Source of the DNA: Pseudomonadota bacterium
Lineage (GTDB): Bacteria > Pseudomonadota > Alphaproteobacteria > UBA8366 > GCA-2717185
Direction: 5' to 3'
Length of the DNA: 7,132 bases
Assembly (NCBI GenBank): GCA_027619655.1
Contig: JAQCHR010000184.1
Coordinates: forward strand, 1-7,132
The notes under the pieces are model-generated. The model was given only the letters and a program-made list of their open reading frames with translations, did not search any database and was not told the origin of the DNA. The position numbers and the translations under genes are program-made. Shown piece after piece: positions 1 through 6,349 of this stretch (positions within the stretch are counted from its first letter, which is position 1; every line of letters begins with the position of its first letter).

Positions 1-1
1 C

Positions 2-2305
2 ATGGCCGAAATCGGCAAGCCGGTCCGGCGGATCGAGGATTTTCGCCTGCTGACCGGAGGCGGCCGGTTCACCGACGACCTCAGCCGGCCGCAACAGGCC
101 CATGGCCATGTCCTGCGCGCGACATGCGCGCATGCCGTGATCCGGAATATCGACGCGAACGCCGCGCGCCGGATGCCCGGCGTCCTGGCGGTGCTGAGCG
201 GCGCCGATTTTCTGGCCGACGGGCTGGCGCCGCTGCGGCATCGCGGCAATCCGAAGGATGTGGAACTGAAGAATGCGGACGGGTCGCCGATCGTCACCAC
301 GCCGGTCTATCCCCTGGCCGTGGACAGGGTCCGCCGGGTCGGCGAACCGGTCGCCCTGATCGTCGCCGAAACCGCACAGCAGGCGCGGGATGCGGCGGAG
401 GTGGTGGAACCGGACTTCGAGCTGCTGGATGCCGTGGCAAGCCCGGCGGCGGCAATGGCGGCCGGGGCGCCGCGGATCTGGGACGACGTGCCGGGAAACC
501 TGAGCGTGCATGATGTGAAGGGCGACGCGGTGGCGGTCGATGCTGCCTTTGCCCGCGCGGCCCATGTCGCCCGCTTCAGCACTTTCAACAACCGGGTCAC
601 CGGCGTGCCGATGGAACCGCGTGCCGCCATCGGCGAATATGATCCCGTTACAGGCCGGTACACATTGACCGCTGGCGGACAGGGCGTGATGCGGTTCCAG
701 ATGGAACTGGCGCCGGTATTCGGCGTCGCAGCAGACAGGATCCGTGTGGTCAGCCACGATACCGGCGGCGGTTACGGCACGCGGAATTCCACCTATCCGG
801 AATTCGCGCTCGTGCTGTGGGCGGCACGGCGGGTCGGGCGACCGGTCAAATGGGTCTCGGACCGCAGCGAAAGTTTCCTGAACGATTACAGCGGCCGCAA
901 CATGCATACGCGCGCCGAACTGGAGCTGGACAAGGAGGGCAGGTTCCTGGCGCTGCGCACCGAAACCATCGCCGACCTGGGCAGCCACGCGATCAGCTAT
1001 GTTCCGCTGGCCTGGGGCGCGACGGTCACCACCGGCGCCTATGCCATCCCGGCAATGCATGTGGTTTCGAAAGCCGTGCTGACCAATACGATACCGACCA
1101 CCGCCTATCGCGGCGCGGGGCGGCCGGAAGCAAATTTCGTCATCGAACGGCTGATCGACATCGCGGCGGCGGAGACGGGCATCGACCGTGTGGCGCTGCG
1201 CCGCCGCAACCTGATCCCGGCAACCGCGTTCCCCTATGACGCGCAGATGGGCTGTATTTACGACAGCGGCGAATTCGAACGCGGCATGGACATGGCGCTG
1301 GAACGGGGCGACTGGGACGGGTTCACCGCGCGCCGGGCGGAATCCCTTTCACGCGGCATGCTGCGCGGCATCGGCCTTGCCAATTACGTGGAAACCGCCG
1401 CCGGCTGGCCGATGGAACGCGCAGAGATGGCAGTGCTGCCGGATGGCCGCATCGATATCGTCATCGGCACCCAGGCCAGCGGCCAGGGCCACGAAACCGC
1501 CTATGCGCAGGTCGTCGCCGATTTCCTGCAGGTGCCAACTGAATCCGTGGTCCTGAGAACCGGCGACACGGATTTCGTAAAGATGGGGGCGGGGTCGCAT
1601 TCGTCGCGGTCAATGCGGCTGGCCGGGCACCTGTTCCGCCAGAACGCCGACGCGATTATCGAAAAAGGCAGGCGGATCGCATCGCAACTGCTGGAAGCGG
1701 CTGTCGAGGACGTCGAATTTGCCGATGGCGGGTTTCGGGTCGCCGGAACGGACCGGCGCATCGGTCTGTTCGAAACCGCGGCGCAGGCCGTCGGACTGGC
1801 CGATCCGCTGCGCAGCATTGCGGAGGTGACACAATCCATCCACGCCTTTCCCAATGGCAGCCATGTGGTGGAGGTCGAGGTCGATCCCGATACCGGGGCA
1901 GTGCGGATCATGCGGTACACGGCGATCGACGATGTCGGCCGCGTGATCAACCCGATGATCGTCGATGGCCAGACCCATGGCGGAATTGCCCAGGGCGCCG
2001 GCCAGGCCTTGCTGGAAAACAAACTGTATGACCCGGATACGGCGCAACTGATTTCCGGCTCCTTCATGGATTACGCCCTGCCACGCGCCGATGACCTGCC
2101 TTTCTTCGACCTGGAATTCAACGAGGTCCCTGCGCCGAGCACCTGGCTTGGGGTCAAGGGCGGCGGCGAAGGCGGCGCAACCGGCGCGCCGAACGCAATT
2201 ATCAGCGCAATTATCGATGCTATATCGGGTTACGGCGTCCGCCACATTGAAATGCCCGCGACGCCGGAAAAGATCTGGAAAGCGATGCGCCGTCACCACA
2301 CATAG
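2..2305 (+). CDS. Molybdopterin-binding large subunit, xanthine dehydrogenase / CoxL family (form II)
   Basis: Catalytic large subunit of a three-subunit molybdenum hydroxylase (767 aa). In this family it works with a 2Fe-2S small subunit and an FAD medium subunit to oxidise a small organic substrate with water-derived oxygen. The N-terminus (IGKPVRRIEDFRLLTGGGRF) is typical of a complete CoxL-like start, so the ATG at position 2 is probably real, although its ribosome binding site lies outside the window. An a/b hammerhead domain covers roughly residues 15-130, followed by the two molybdopterin-binding regions. Visible motifs are GGGYG at 255-259, the active-site loop AYRGAGR at 368-374, GTQASGQGHET at 489-499 with the Moco-contacting Gln495, and the C-terminal GVKGGGEGG with the expected catalytic Glu723. 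The loop lacks the Cys of true CO dehydrogenases (AYXCSFR), so CO oxidation is unlikely. The actual substrate (aldehyde, aromatic or N-heterocycle) cannot be read from the sequence. The partner subunits are not downstream and may be upstream of the window. Confidence 0.93.
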   Translation: MAEIGKPVRRIEDFRLLTGGGRFTDDLSRPQQAHGHVLRATCAHAVIRNIDANAARRMPGVLAVLSGADFLADGLAPLRHRGNPKDVELKNADGSPIVTTPVYPLAVDRVRRVGEPVALIVAETAQQARDAAEVVEPDFELLDAVASPAAAMAAGAPRIWDDVPGNLSVHDVKGDAVAVDAAFARAAHVARFSTFNNRVTGVPMEPRAAIGEYDPVTGRYTLTAGGQGVMRFQMELAPVFGVAADRIRVVSHDTGGGYGTRNSTYPEFALVLWAARRVGRPVKWVSDRSESFLNDYSGRNMHTRAELELDKEGRFLALRTETIADLGSHAISYVPLAWGATVTTGAYAIPAMHVVSKAVLTNTIPTTAYRGAGRPEANFVIERLIDIAAAETGIDRVALRRRNLIPATAFPYDAQMGCIYDSGEFERGMDMALERGDWDGFTARRAESLSRGMLRGIGLANYVETAAGWPMERAEMAVLPDGRIDIVIGTQASGQGHETAYAQVVADFLQVPTESVVLRTGDTDFVKMGAGSHSSRSMRLAGHLFRQNADAIIEKGRRIASQLLEAAVEDVEFADGGFRVAGTDRRIGLFETAAQAVGLADPLRSIAEVTQSIHAFPNGSHVVEVEVDPDTGAVRIMRYTAIDDVGRVINPMIVDGQTHGGIAQGAGQALLENKLYDPDTAQLISGSFMDYALPRADDLPFFDLEFNEVPAPSTWLGVKGGGEGGATGAPNAIISAIIDAISGYGVRHIEMPATPEKIWKAMRRHHT

Positions 2306-2337
2306 TTAATGTCTGAGATATCACTTGCGCCCGTGGC

Positions 2338-2356
2338 CGGGAGACCTAAACTCCCG
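2338..2356 (+). other. Small inverted repeat CGGGAG-N7-CTCCCG
   Basis: A perfect 6-bp GC-rich stem encloses a 7-nt loop (ACCTAAA). It is followed by CCAATCTT rather than a clear T-run, so it is at best a weak intrinsic terminator for the upstream gene. It also overlaps the candidate -10 of ygiB, so an operator is another possibility. A chance occurrence in GC-rich DNA cannot be excluded. Confidence 0.25.
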
Positions 2357-2380
2357 CCAATCTTCCGACACCGATGAGCC

Positions 2381-2384
2381 GGAG
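2381..2384 (+). promoter_or_regulatory. Ribosome binding site for ygiB
   Basis: GGAG lies 8 nt before the ATG at 2393. It supports that start, which is also the only one that supplies the positively charged N-terminus of the lipoprotein signal peptide. Confidence 0.7.
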
Positions 2385-2392
2385 TTGACGCT

Positions 2393-2941
2393 ATGAAACG
2401 ATCGAGATCCCTGAAGCTGGCATTGATGGGCGCAAGCGCCCTCAGCCTAGCAGCCTGCGACAATCCGGAAAACGTGGCAGTTTTCGAAAGTGTCGAACAA
2501 TGCCTGAACGAGGCCGGGTTCGACCGCGAGACCTGCGAGTCCAATTTCAAGCAGGCCACGGCAGAACATGTCCGTGTGGCGCCCAAATACACCTCCGCCG
2601 CCGATTGCGAAGCGGATTTCGGCGCGGCGCAATGCGAGATCGCGCCGCAGACGACACAGGACGGCGGATCGGTCTTCATGCCCCTGATGATGGGTTACAT
2701 GATGGGCAGCATGATGGCCAACAGCTCGCGCGTCGCCACACAGCCGCTGTACCGGTCGAACGATGACCGCGGCAATTTCCGCACCGGCGACAACCAGAAG
2801 GTCGCGGGAAAGACCGGCATTACACAGGTGCCGGCGCAGGTGGCCAAGGCGCCGACGACGAAGACCAGCACGATCCGCCGTAACGTATTTGGCGCCTCCG
2901 CCCGCGCGTTCACGGGAGGGTCCAGCAGCTTCGGCGGCTGA
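2393..2941 (+). CDS. ygiB: DUF1190 family lipoprotein, YgiB-like
   Basis: Predicted membrane lipoprotein of 182 aa, slightly shorter than the roughly 220-aa E. coli YgiB; its molecular function is unknown. A charged start (MKRSRSLK), a hydrophobic stretch and a lipobox LAAC with Cys22 as the lipidation site form a type II signal peptide. Asp23 at position +2 would favour inner-membrane retention under the E. coli Lol rule, which may not apply in this organism. The mature part carries two similar units, F-x-S-x-x-Q-C37 to C48-E and Y-x-S-x-x-D-C72 to C81-E. A Met-rich segment follows at 96-108 (7 Met in 13 residues, with GYMMG at 101-105), then QPLYRS and a C-terminal RNVFGAS/Gly-Ser tail. APKY, the PLM-GYMMG segment and the tail match YgiB closely. 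The stop is 4 nt before ygiC, the usual partner of ygiB, so co-transcription is very likely. Confidence 0.9.
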   Translation: MKRSRSLKLALMGASALSLAACDNPENVAVFESVEQCLNEAGFDRETCESNFKQATAEHVRVAPKYTSAADCEADFGAAQCEIAPQTTQDGGSVFMPLMMGYMMGSMMANSSRVATQPLYRSNDDRGNFRTGDNQKVAGKTGITQVPAQVAKAPTTKTSTIRRNVFGASARAFTGGSSSFGG

Positions 2942-2945
2942 CCCC

Positions 2946-4106
2946 ATGCAGCGGATATCCATTACGGAGCGGGACGACTGGAAAACGCAGGCCGAGGCCC
3001 TCGGCTTCGGGTTCCATACCATGTACGGCGCCGCCTACTGGGACGAAACCGCCTGCTACCGGTTCAGCCTGCAACAGATCGAGGACGATATCGAGGACCC
3101 GAGCGGGGAAATCGAAAAGATGTGCTTTCAGGTGGTCGAGCGCGCCATCGCAAGCGAAGAGATCATGACGAAACTGGCGATCCCGGAAGGCTTCCGGGAT
3201 TATGTTCGCAACAGCTGGCTGAACCGGGAACGCAACCTTTATGGCCGGCTGGACCTGTCCTATGGCGGCAATGGACCGGCGAAGCTGCTGGAATACAACG
3301 CCGACACGCCGACCTCGCTTTATGAAAGCGCCGCCTTTCAATGGCTCTGGCTGGAACAGGCGATGGAGCGCGGCATCGTTCCCGCCGGCTGCGACCAGTA
3401 CAATTCCATCCATGAACGCCTGATCGAGGCCTTCGGCAATTTCGGCATCGCAGGGCGCCTGCATCTGGCGTCCTGCAGGGATACCCCCGAAGACGAAGGC
3501 ACTGTCCGCTATATCGAGGAATGCGCCGTGCAGGCGGGGCTGGAAACCGCCTTCCTGCACATGGAGGATATCGGCATCGATGCCGATGGCCATTTCACGG
3601 ACCTGGACGACATGGGCATCGGCACCCTGTTCAAACTGTACCCCTGGGAATGGATCATGACCGAGGATTTCGGCCATTCCGTGCCCGAAAGCGGCGTCAC
3701 CTTCATCGAACCCGCCTGGAAGGCGATCCTGGCGAACAAGGGCCTGCTGCCATTGTTATGGGAGATGTTCGAGGGGCACCCGAACCTGCTGCCCGCCTAT
3801 TTCGCGGACGATCCGCGCGCCGGCGACCTGCAGGGCGGCCATGTCCGCAAGCCGCTGTTTTCCCGCGAGGGCGGCAATATCGAAATGGTCCGCCCCGGCG
3901 AAGCGCCCCTGACCGTGGACGGACCCTATGGCCGTGAGGGCTTCATCATACAGGCCCTGCACCCGCTGCCGGTCTTCGAGGGAAACCACACCGTCATCGG
4001 GTCATGGCTGGTCGCCAGCCAGCCCTGCGGGATCGGCATCCGGGAAGACGATTCGCCGATTACCAAGGACAGCTCGCGCTTCCTGCCGCATGTGATCCGG
4101 GATTGA
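2946..4106 (+). CDS. ygiC: Glutathionylspermidine synthase-like ATP-grasp protein, YgiC
   Basis: A 386-aa protein, the same length as E. coli YgiC, belonging to the GSP_synth family (C-terminal synthetase domain of glutathionylspermidine synthase, without the N-terminal amidase). Family chemistry is ATP-dependent amide-bond formation through an acyl phosphate; the substrate of the YgiC branch is not established. Visible signatures are the N-terminal SITERDDW and FHTMYG, R101-x-D103, LEYNADTPTSL (Glu116 and Asn118 at expected Mg-ATP ligand positions), WEMF with HPNLLPAYFA, K302 in KPLFSREGGN (expected nucleotide contact) and a C-terminal GIGIREDDSP (Arg366) ending in RFLPHVI. No signal peptide is seen, so it should be cytoplasmic. 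The frame is open upstream to 2763, but MQRISITER at 2946 aligns with the YgiC N-terminus; the longer version would overlap ygiB. No good Shine-Dalgarno precedes the ATG, so translation is probably coupled to ygiB, 4 nt upstream. Confidence 0.92.
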   Translation: MQRISITERDDWKTQAEALGFGFHTMYGAAYWDETACYRFSLQQIEDDIEDPSGEIEKMCFQVVERAIASEEIMTKLAIPEGFRDYVRNSWLNRERNLYGRLDLSYGGNGPAKLLEYNADTPTSLYESAAFQWLWLEQAMERGIVPAGCDQYNSIHERLIEAFGNFGIAGRLHLASCRDTPEDEGTVRYIEECAVQAGLETAFLHMEDIGIDADGHFTDLDDMGIGTLFKLYPWEWIMTEDFGHSVPESGVTFIEPAWKAILANKGLLPLLWEMFEGHPNLLPAYFADDPRAGDLQGGHVRKPLFSREGGNIEMVRPGEAPLTVDGPYGREGFIIQALHPLPVFEGNHTVIGSWLVASQPCGIGIREDDSPITKDSSRFLPHVIRD

Positions 4107-4120
4107 TCCGGCCGATTCCG

Positions 4121-4168
4121 GTCAGCCGACGTAAACCAACCGTCACACAGCAATAAGAAAAGCGTCAT
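4121..4168 (+). promoter_or_regulatory. Phased GTCA half-sites resembling a Pho box
   Basis: GTCA occurs at 4121, 4142 and 4164, at 21 and 22-bp spacing (about two helical turns each). The last two sit in the 7-mers CCGTCAC (4140-4146) and GCGTCAT (4162-4168), which match the PhoB half-site CTGTCAT/C at 6 of 7 and 5 of 7 positions. The intermediate 11-bp register (CAATAAG, 4151-4157) matches poorly. The placement upstream of a GlpQ-like phosphodiesterase makes phosphate-starvation control plausible but unproven. Confidence 0.25.
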
Positions 4169-4185
4169 TCCCCGCCTTTACGCTT
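4160..4185 (+). other. Inverted repeat AAGCGT-N14-ACGCTT in the ygiC/phosphodiesterase gap
   Basis: A 6-bp perfect inverted repeat (4160-4165 and 4180-4185) lies in the 117-nt gap between ygiC and the phosphodiesterase gene. The loop is long and no T-run follows, so it is not a convincing terminator for ygiC. No clear -10/-35 pair could be picked in this gap either. The stem overlaps the last GTCA half-site. Confidence 0.2.
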
Positions 4186-4210
4186 CGCGTTCATGCAAAG
4201 TATCGTGAAC

Positions 4211-4216
4211 AGAGGG
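4211..4216 (+). promoter_or_regulatory. Ribosome binding site for the phosphodiesterase
   Basis: AGAGGG lies 7 nt before the ATG at 4224. It supports that start, which also places the signal peptide directly at the N-terminus. Confidence 0.65.
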
Positions 4217-4223
4217 AAACCGG

Positions 4224-5444
4224 ATGCCTGCCACGCTGAGAGCCGCACTCATTGCCGCCACGATTGCCGCATCGACGACCGGCGCGACAGCCGCCGAAAT
4301 TGAACTGGGACCGCGCCCCTATTTCCTGATCGACCAAATGAAAGACAGCGACCTGAAAAACAGGCTGCTGTCCTGCGCGGATCGGCCCTTCGAGCGGAAG
4401 CTTTTTTCAATCGGGCACCGGGGCGCCGCCCTGATGTTTCCCGAACACACCGCCGAATCGCATAAGGCGGCCGCGCGGATGGGCGCGGGGATTCTGGAAT
4501 GCGACGTCACCTTCACGAAGGACCGGGAACTTGTCTGCCGCCATGCGCAGAACGACCTGCACACCACGACGAATATCCTGGCAACGCCACTGGCGCAGAA
4601 ATGCACAAAGCCCTTCGCCGCGGCCGCAGACGGCAAGCCCGCCGACGCAGAGTGCCGGACCAGCGACATCACCCTGGCTGAGTTCCGCACGCTGAACGGC
4701 AAGATGGATGCCGCCAACAAGCAGGCGACAGATGCGGAAGGCTTCATGAACGGCACGGCGCCCTGGCGCACCGACCTGTACGCGACAAGCGCGGGCACGT
4801 TGCTGACCCATGCGGAATCGATCAGGCTGATCCGGTCACTCGGCGCGAAATTCACGCCGGAACTGAAAGCGCCGTCGGTCGAAATGCCCTTCAATGGCTT
4901 CACGCAGGAAGACTACGCCCAAAAGATGATCGATGAATACAAGGCCGCCGGCGTGCCGCCGGAAGACGTATGGGCGCAATCCTTCAACCTGAAAGACGTG
5001 CTGTACTGGATCCGCAGCGAACCTGATTTCGGCCGGCAGGCGGTCTATCTGGACGACCGCTACGAAACCGCCACGGGATTCGATCCGATGAAGCCGGAGA
5101 CGTTCGACCCCTCCATGCCGGTGCTGAAACAGATGGGCGTCAACTACATTGCTCCGCCAATGTGGATGCTGGTGACCCTTGAAAACGGCAAAACCGTCCC
5201 CTCAACCTATACCAGGGAAGCCAGGGCTGCCGGGCTGAACATCATCACCTGGACGCTGGAGCGGTCCGGCCCGCTGGGTACCGGCGGCGGCTGGTATTAC
5301 CAGTCCGTCAAGGACGCCACGACATCCGATGGCGCCGCGTTCGAGCTGCTTGACGTGCTGGCGCAGGATGTCGGCATCAAGGGAATCTTCTCCGACTGGC
5401 CTGCGACCGTGACCTATTACGCCAACTGCATGGGTCTCGATTGA
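4224..5444 (+). CDS. Secreted glycerophosphodiester phosphodiesterase, GlpQ-like
   Basis: A 406-aa GDPD-family TIM-barrel enzyme, predicted to hydrolyse glycerophosphodiesters to glycerol-3-phosphate and an alcohol in the periplasm. Residues 1-24 look like a Sec signal peptide (short charged start, Ala-rich core, ATAA before EIELG; cleavage near 23/24). The catalytic set is visible: His65 in GHRGA, PEHT at 73-76 (the same variant as E. coli GlpQ), Glu92 and Asp94 in ECD, His107, Glu213 in TPELK, and the C-terminal TW (342-343) and FSDWP (389-393) elements. By homology His65 and His107 act as acid/base, and Glu92, Asp94 and Glu213 bind the metal. The usual His-Asp after strand 3 is His-Ala here. 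A long insertion at about 110-200, with Cys127 and Cys144 that could form a disulfide, makes it larger than a typical GlpQ (about 330-360 aa). It has its own upstream region and converges with the crotonase gene 28 nt downstream; it is not clearly in an operon with ygiC. Confidence 0.9.
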   Translation: MPATLRAALIAATIAASTTGATAAEIELGPRPYFLIDQMKDSDLKNRLLSCADRPFERKLFSIGHRGAALMFPEHTAESHKAAARMGAGILECDVTFTKDRELVCRHAQNDLHTTTNILATPLAQKCTKPFAAAADGKPADAECRTSDITLAEFRTLNGKMDAANKQATDAEGFMNGTAPWRTDLYATSAGTLLTHAESIRLIRSLGAKFTPELKAPSVEMPFNGFTQEDYAQKMIDEYKAAGVPPEDVWAQSFNLKDVLYWIRSEPDFGRQAVYLDDRYETATGFDPMKPETFDPSMPVLKQMGVNYIAPPMWMLVTLENGKTVPSTYTREARAAGLNIITWTLERSGPLGTGGGWYYQSVKDATTSDGAAFELLDVLAQDVGIKGIFSDWPATVTYYANCMGLD

Positions 5445-5472
5445 GCGACGTCTACCGGCTGCCGACGTTGGA
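5445..5472. other. Short convergent intergenic gap without a recognisable terminator
   Basis: Only 28 nt separate the stop codons of the phosphodiesterase (+) and the crotonase (-). I see no strong hairpin with a flanking T-run. The CCCTTGAAGGG palindrome just inside the crotonase 3' end (about 5480-5490) is short and lies in coding sequence. Termination may be factor-dependent, or the two transcripts may overlap. Confidence 0.4.
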
Positions 5473-6273
5473 TCAGCGCCCCTTGAAGGGCCCGGCCGGT
5501 CGCTTTTCGGCGAAGGCCCTGGCGGCTTCCTGGAAATCCTCGCTGAGATACAGCTTCAGCGGCGCGCTCATATGCAGCATTTCCTCACTGCGCCGGTGCA
5601 TGTACCAGCGCCGTGCGCGTACGGTTGCCCGCACGCTGAGCGGCGGGTTCTTGTTGACTTCCTGCGCCAATTCGCGCGCGACGTCGAGATAGGTTCCTTT
5701 CGGCGCGATCCGGTTGATCAGTCCGGCTTCTTTCGCTTCCTCCGCGGCGAAGAACCGGCCGGTCAGCGCCATTTCCGTCCCGAAGGCCGCGGCACCGCGG
5801 AAATCGAGCAGGCCCCAGTATTTTGCCGCGCCCAGCCCGCGCGAGGTTTCTGTGATCTGGAATTTCGTTCCCGCCTCGGCGACCACCAGATCGCATTCGA
5901 AAACAATGCCCACGGCCAGTCCCAGTACATAGCCATGCGGTGCGGCGATAACCGGTTTCCAGTTGACCGATTTGACCAGCAGGTCGTGCGAACTGGCGCC
6001 ATGGCCCTGCGGCCCGCCGAGTTTCTGGAATTCCTCCTTACTGCGCAACTGGCGCTGCTGCACGTCGGCGCCGCTGGAAAAGGCGCGCCCTTCGCCGCAT
6101 ATGATCGCAACATTGGCGTCCGGGTCGGAATCGAACTGTTTCAGGCGCAGGTCCAGCGCCCTGACGAGTTCGTCATTGAAGGCATTCAGTTTTTCCGGCC
6201 GATGCAACGTGATCGTCGCAATCTGGTCCGTACATTCATAGGAAACCAGGTCTTCGAGGCTCGCGTCTGTCAT
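5473..6273 (-). CDS. Enoyl-CoA hydratase/isomerase (crotonase) family protein
   Basis: A cytoplasmic crotonase-fold protein of 266 aa, the normal length for the family, acting on an acyl-CoA thioester. Seen motifs are HRPEKLNAFN (24-33), the first oxyanion-hole segment AFSSGAD (64-70), the second segment HGYVLGLAVG (113-122), ECDLVVA (126-132) and a C-terminal EDFQEAARAFAEKRPAGPFKG typical of crotonases. When GYVLG is aligned with GYALG of rat enoyl-CoA hydratase, the hydratase Glu144 position holds Gly122, while the Glu164 position is kept as Glu142. Enoyl-CoA isomerases also keep only this second Glu, so hydratase activity should not be assumed. The substrate is unknown. The ATG at 6273 has a strong ribosome binding site. 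The gene runs opposite to its neighbours and is divergent from miaA, with no pathway partner in the window. Confidence 0.9.
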   Translation of the reverse strand: MTDASLEDLVSYECTDQIATITLHRPEKLNAFNDELVRALDLRLKQFDSDPDANVAIICGEGRAFSSGADVQQRQLRSKEEFQKLGGPQGHGASSHDLLVKSVNWKPVIAAPHGYVLGLAVGIVFECDLVVAEAGTKFQITETSRGLGAAKYWGLLDFRGAAAFGTEMALTGRFFAAEEAKEAGLINRIAPKGTYLDVARELAQEVNKNPPLSVRATVRARRWYMHRRSEEMLHMSAPLKLYLSEDFQEAARAFAEKRPAGPFKGR

Positions 6274-6279
6274 AATGTT

Positions 6280-6287
6280 CTCCCCCT
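6280..6287 (-). promoter_or_regulatory. Strong ribosome binding site for the crotonase gene
   Basis: On the minus strand AGGGGGAG lies 6 nt before the ATG at 6273. It fixes that start and is the strongest Shine-Dalgarno-like site in the window. Confidence 0.75.
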
Positions 6288-6349
6288 GTCGTCAACATGA
6301 ACCCGGCCCCCAGGCGGCGAACCCGCCGGCAGCGACCGTCTTTGTTGAC

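Larger units (their letters stand above)
2306..2392 (+). promoter_or_regulatory. Intergenic region with weak promoter candidate for ygiB-ygiC
   Basis: An 87-nt gap separates the molybdoenzyme stop from the ygiB start. A possible -35 TTGCGC (2325-2330) and -10 TAAACT (2347-2352), 16 bp apart, are placed to drive ygiB-ygiC. Each matches the sigma-70 consensus only partly (about 4 of 6). Read-through from the molybdoenzyme gene is equally possible, so this is a weak call. Confidence 0.25.

Noticed and set aside
1610..2299. 229-aa minus-strand ORF
   Set aside because: It lies entirely antisense to the molybdoenzyme C-terminal domain, has no recognisable domain, and long antisense ORFs are expected in GC-rich codon-biased DNA.
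2..2305. Carbon monoxide dehydrogenase CoxL
   Set aside because: The active-site loop is AYRGAGR, lacking the copper-ligating Cys of genuine CO dehydrogenases.
2763..2945. In-frame N-terminal extension of YgiC of about 60 residues
   Set aside because: It would overlap ygiB extensively, encodes a low-complexity Arg/Pro-rich sequence, and YgiC of E. coli begins exactly at the residue corresponding to the ATG at 2946.
2910..3677. 255-aa minus-strand ORF
   Set aside because: It is antisense to ygiC, whose protein matches a known family along its whole length; the antisense product resembles nothing.
2946..4106. Bifunctional glutathionylspermidine synthetase/amidase
   Set aside because: The protein is only 386 aa and lacks the N-terminal amidase domain; it matches the YgiC branch, for which this activity should not be assumed.
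5480..5490. CCCTTGAAGGG palindrome as a bidirectional terminator
   Set aside because: The stem is only 4-5 bp with no T-run, and it encodes the conserved GPFKGR tail of the crotonase.
5441..5692. 83-aa plus-strand ORF starting at TTG overlapping the phosphodiesterase stop
   Set aside because: The overlap looks operon-like, but almost all of it is antisense to the conserved C-terminus of the crotonase and there is no homology or convincing ribosome binding site.
5572..6300. 242-aa plus-strand ORF
   Set aside because: It is antisense to the crotonase gene, which has all family motifs and a strong ribosome binding site.
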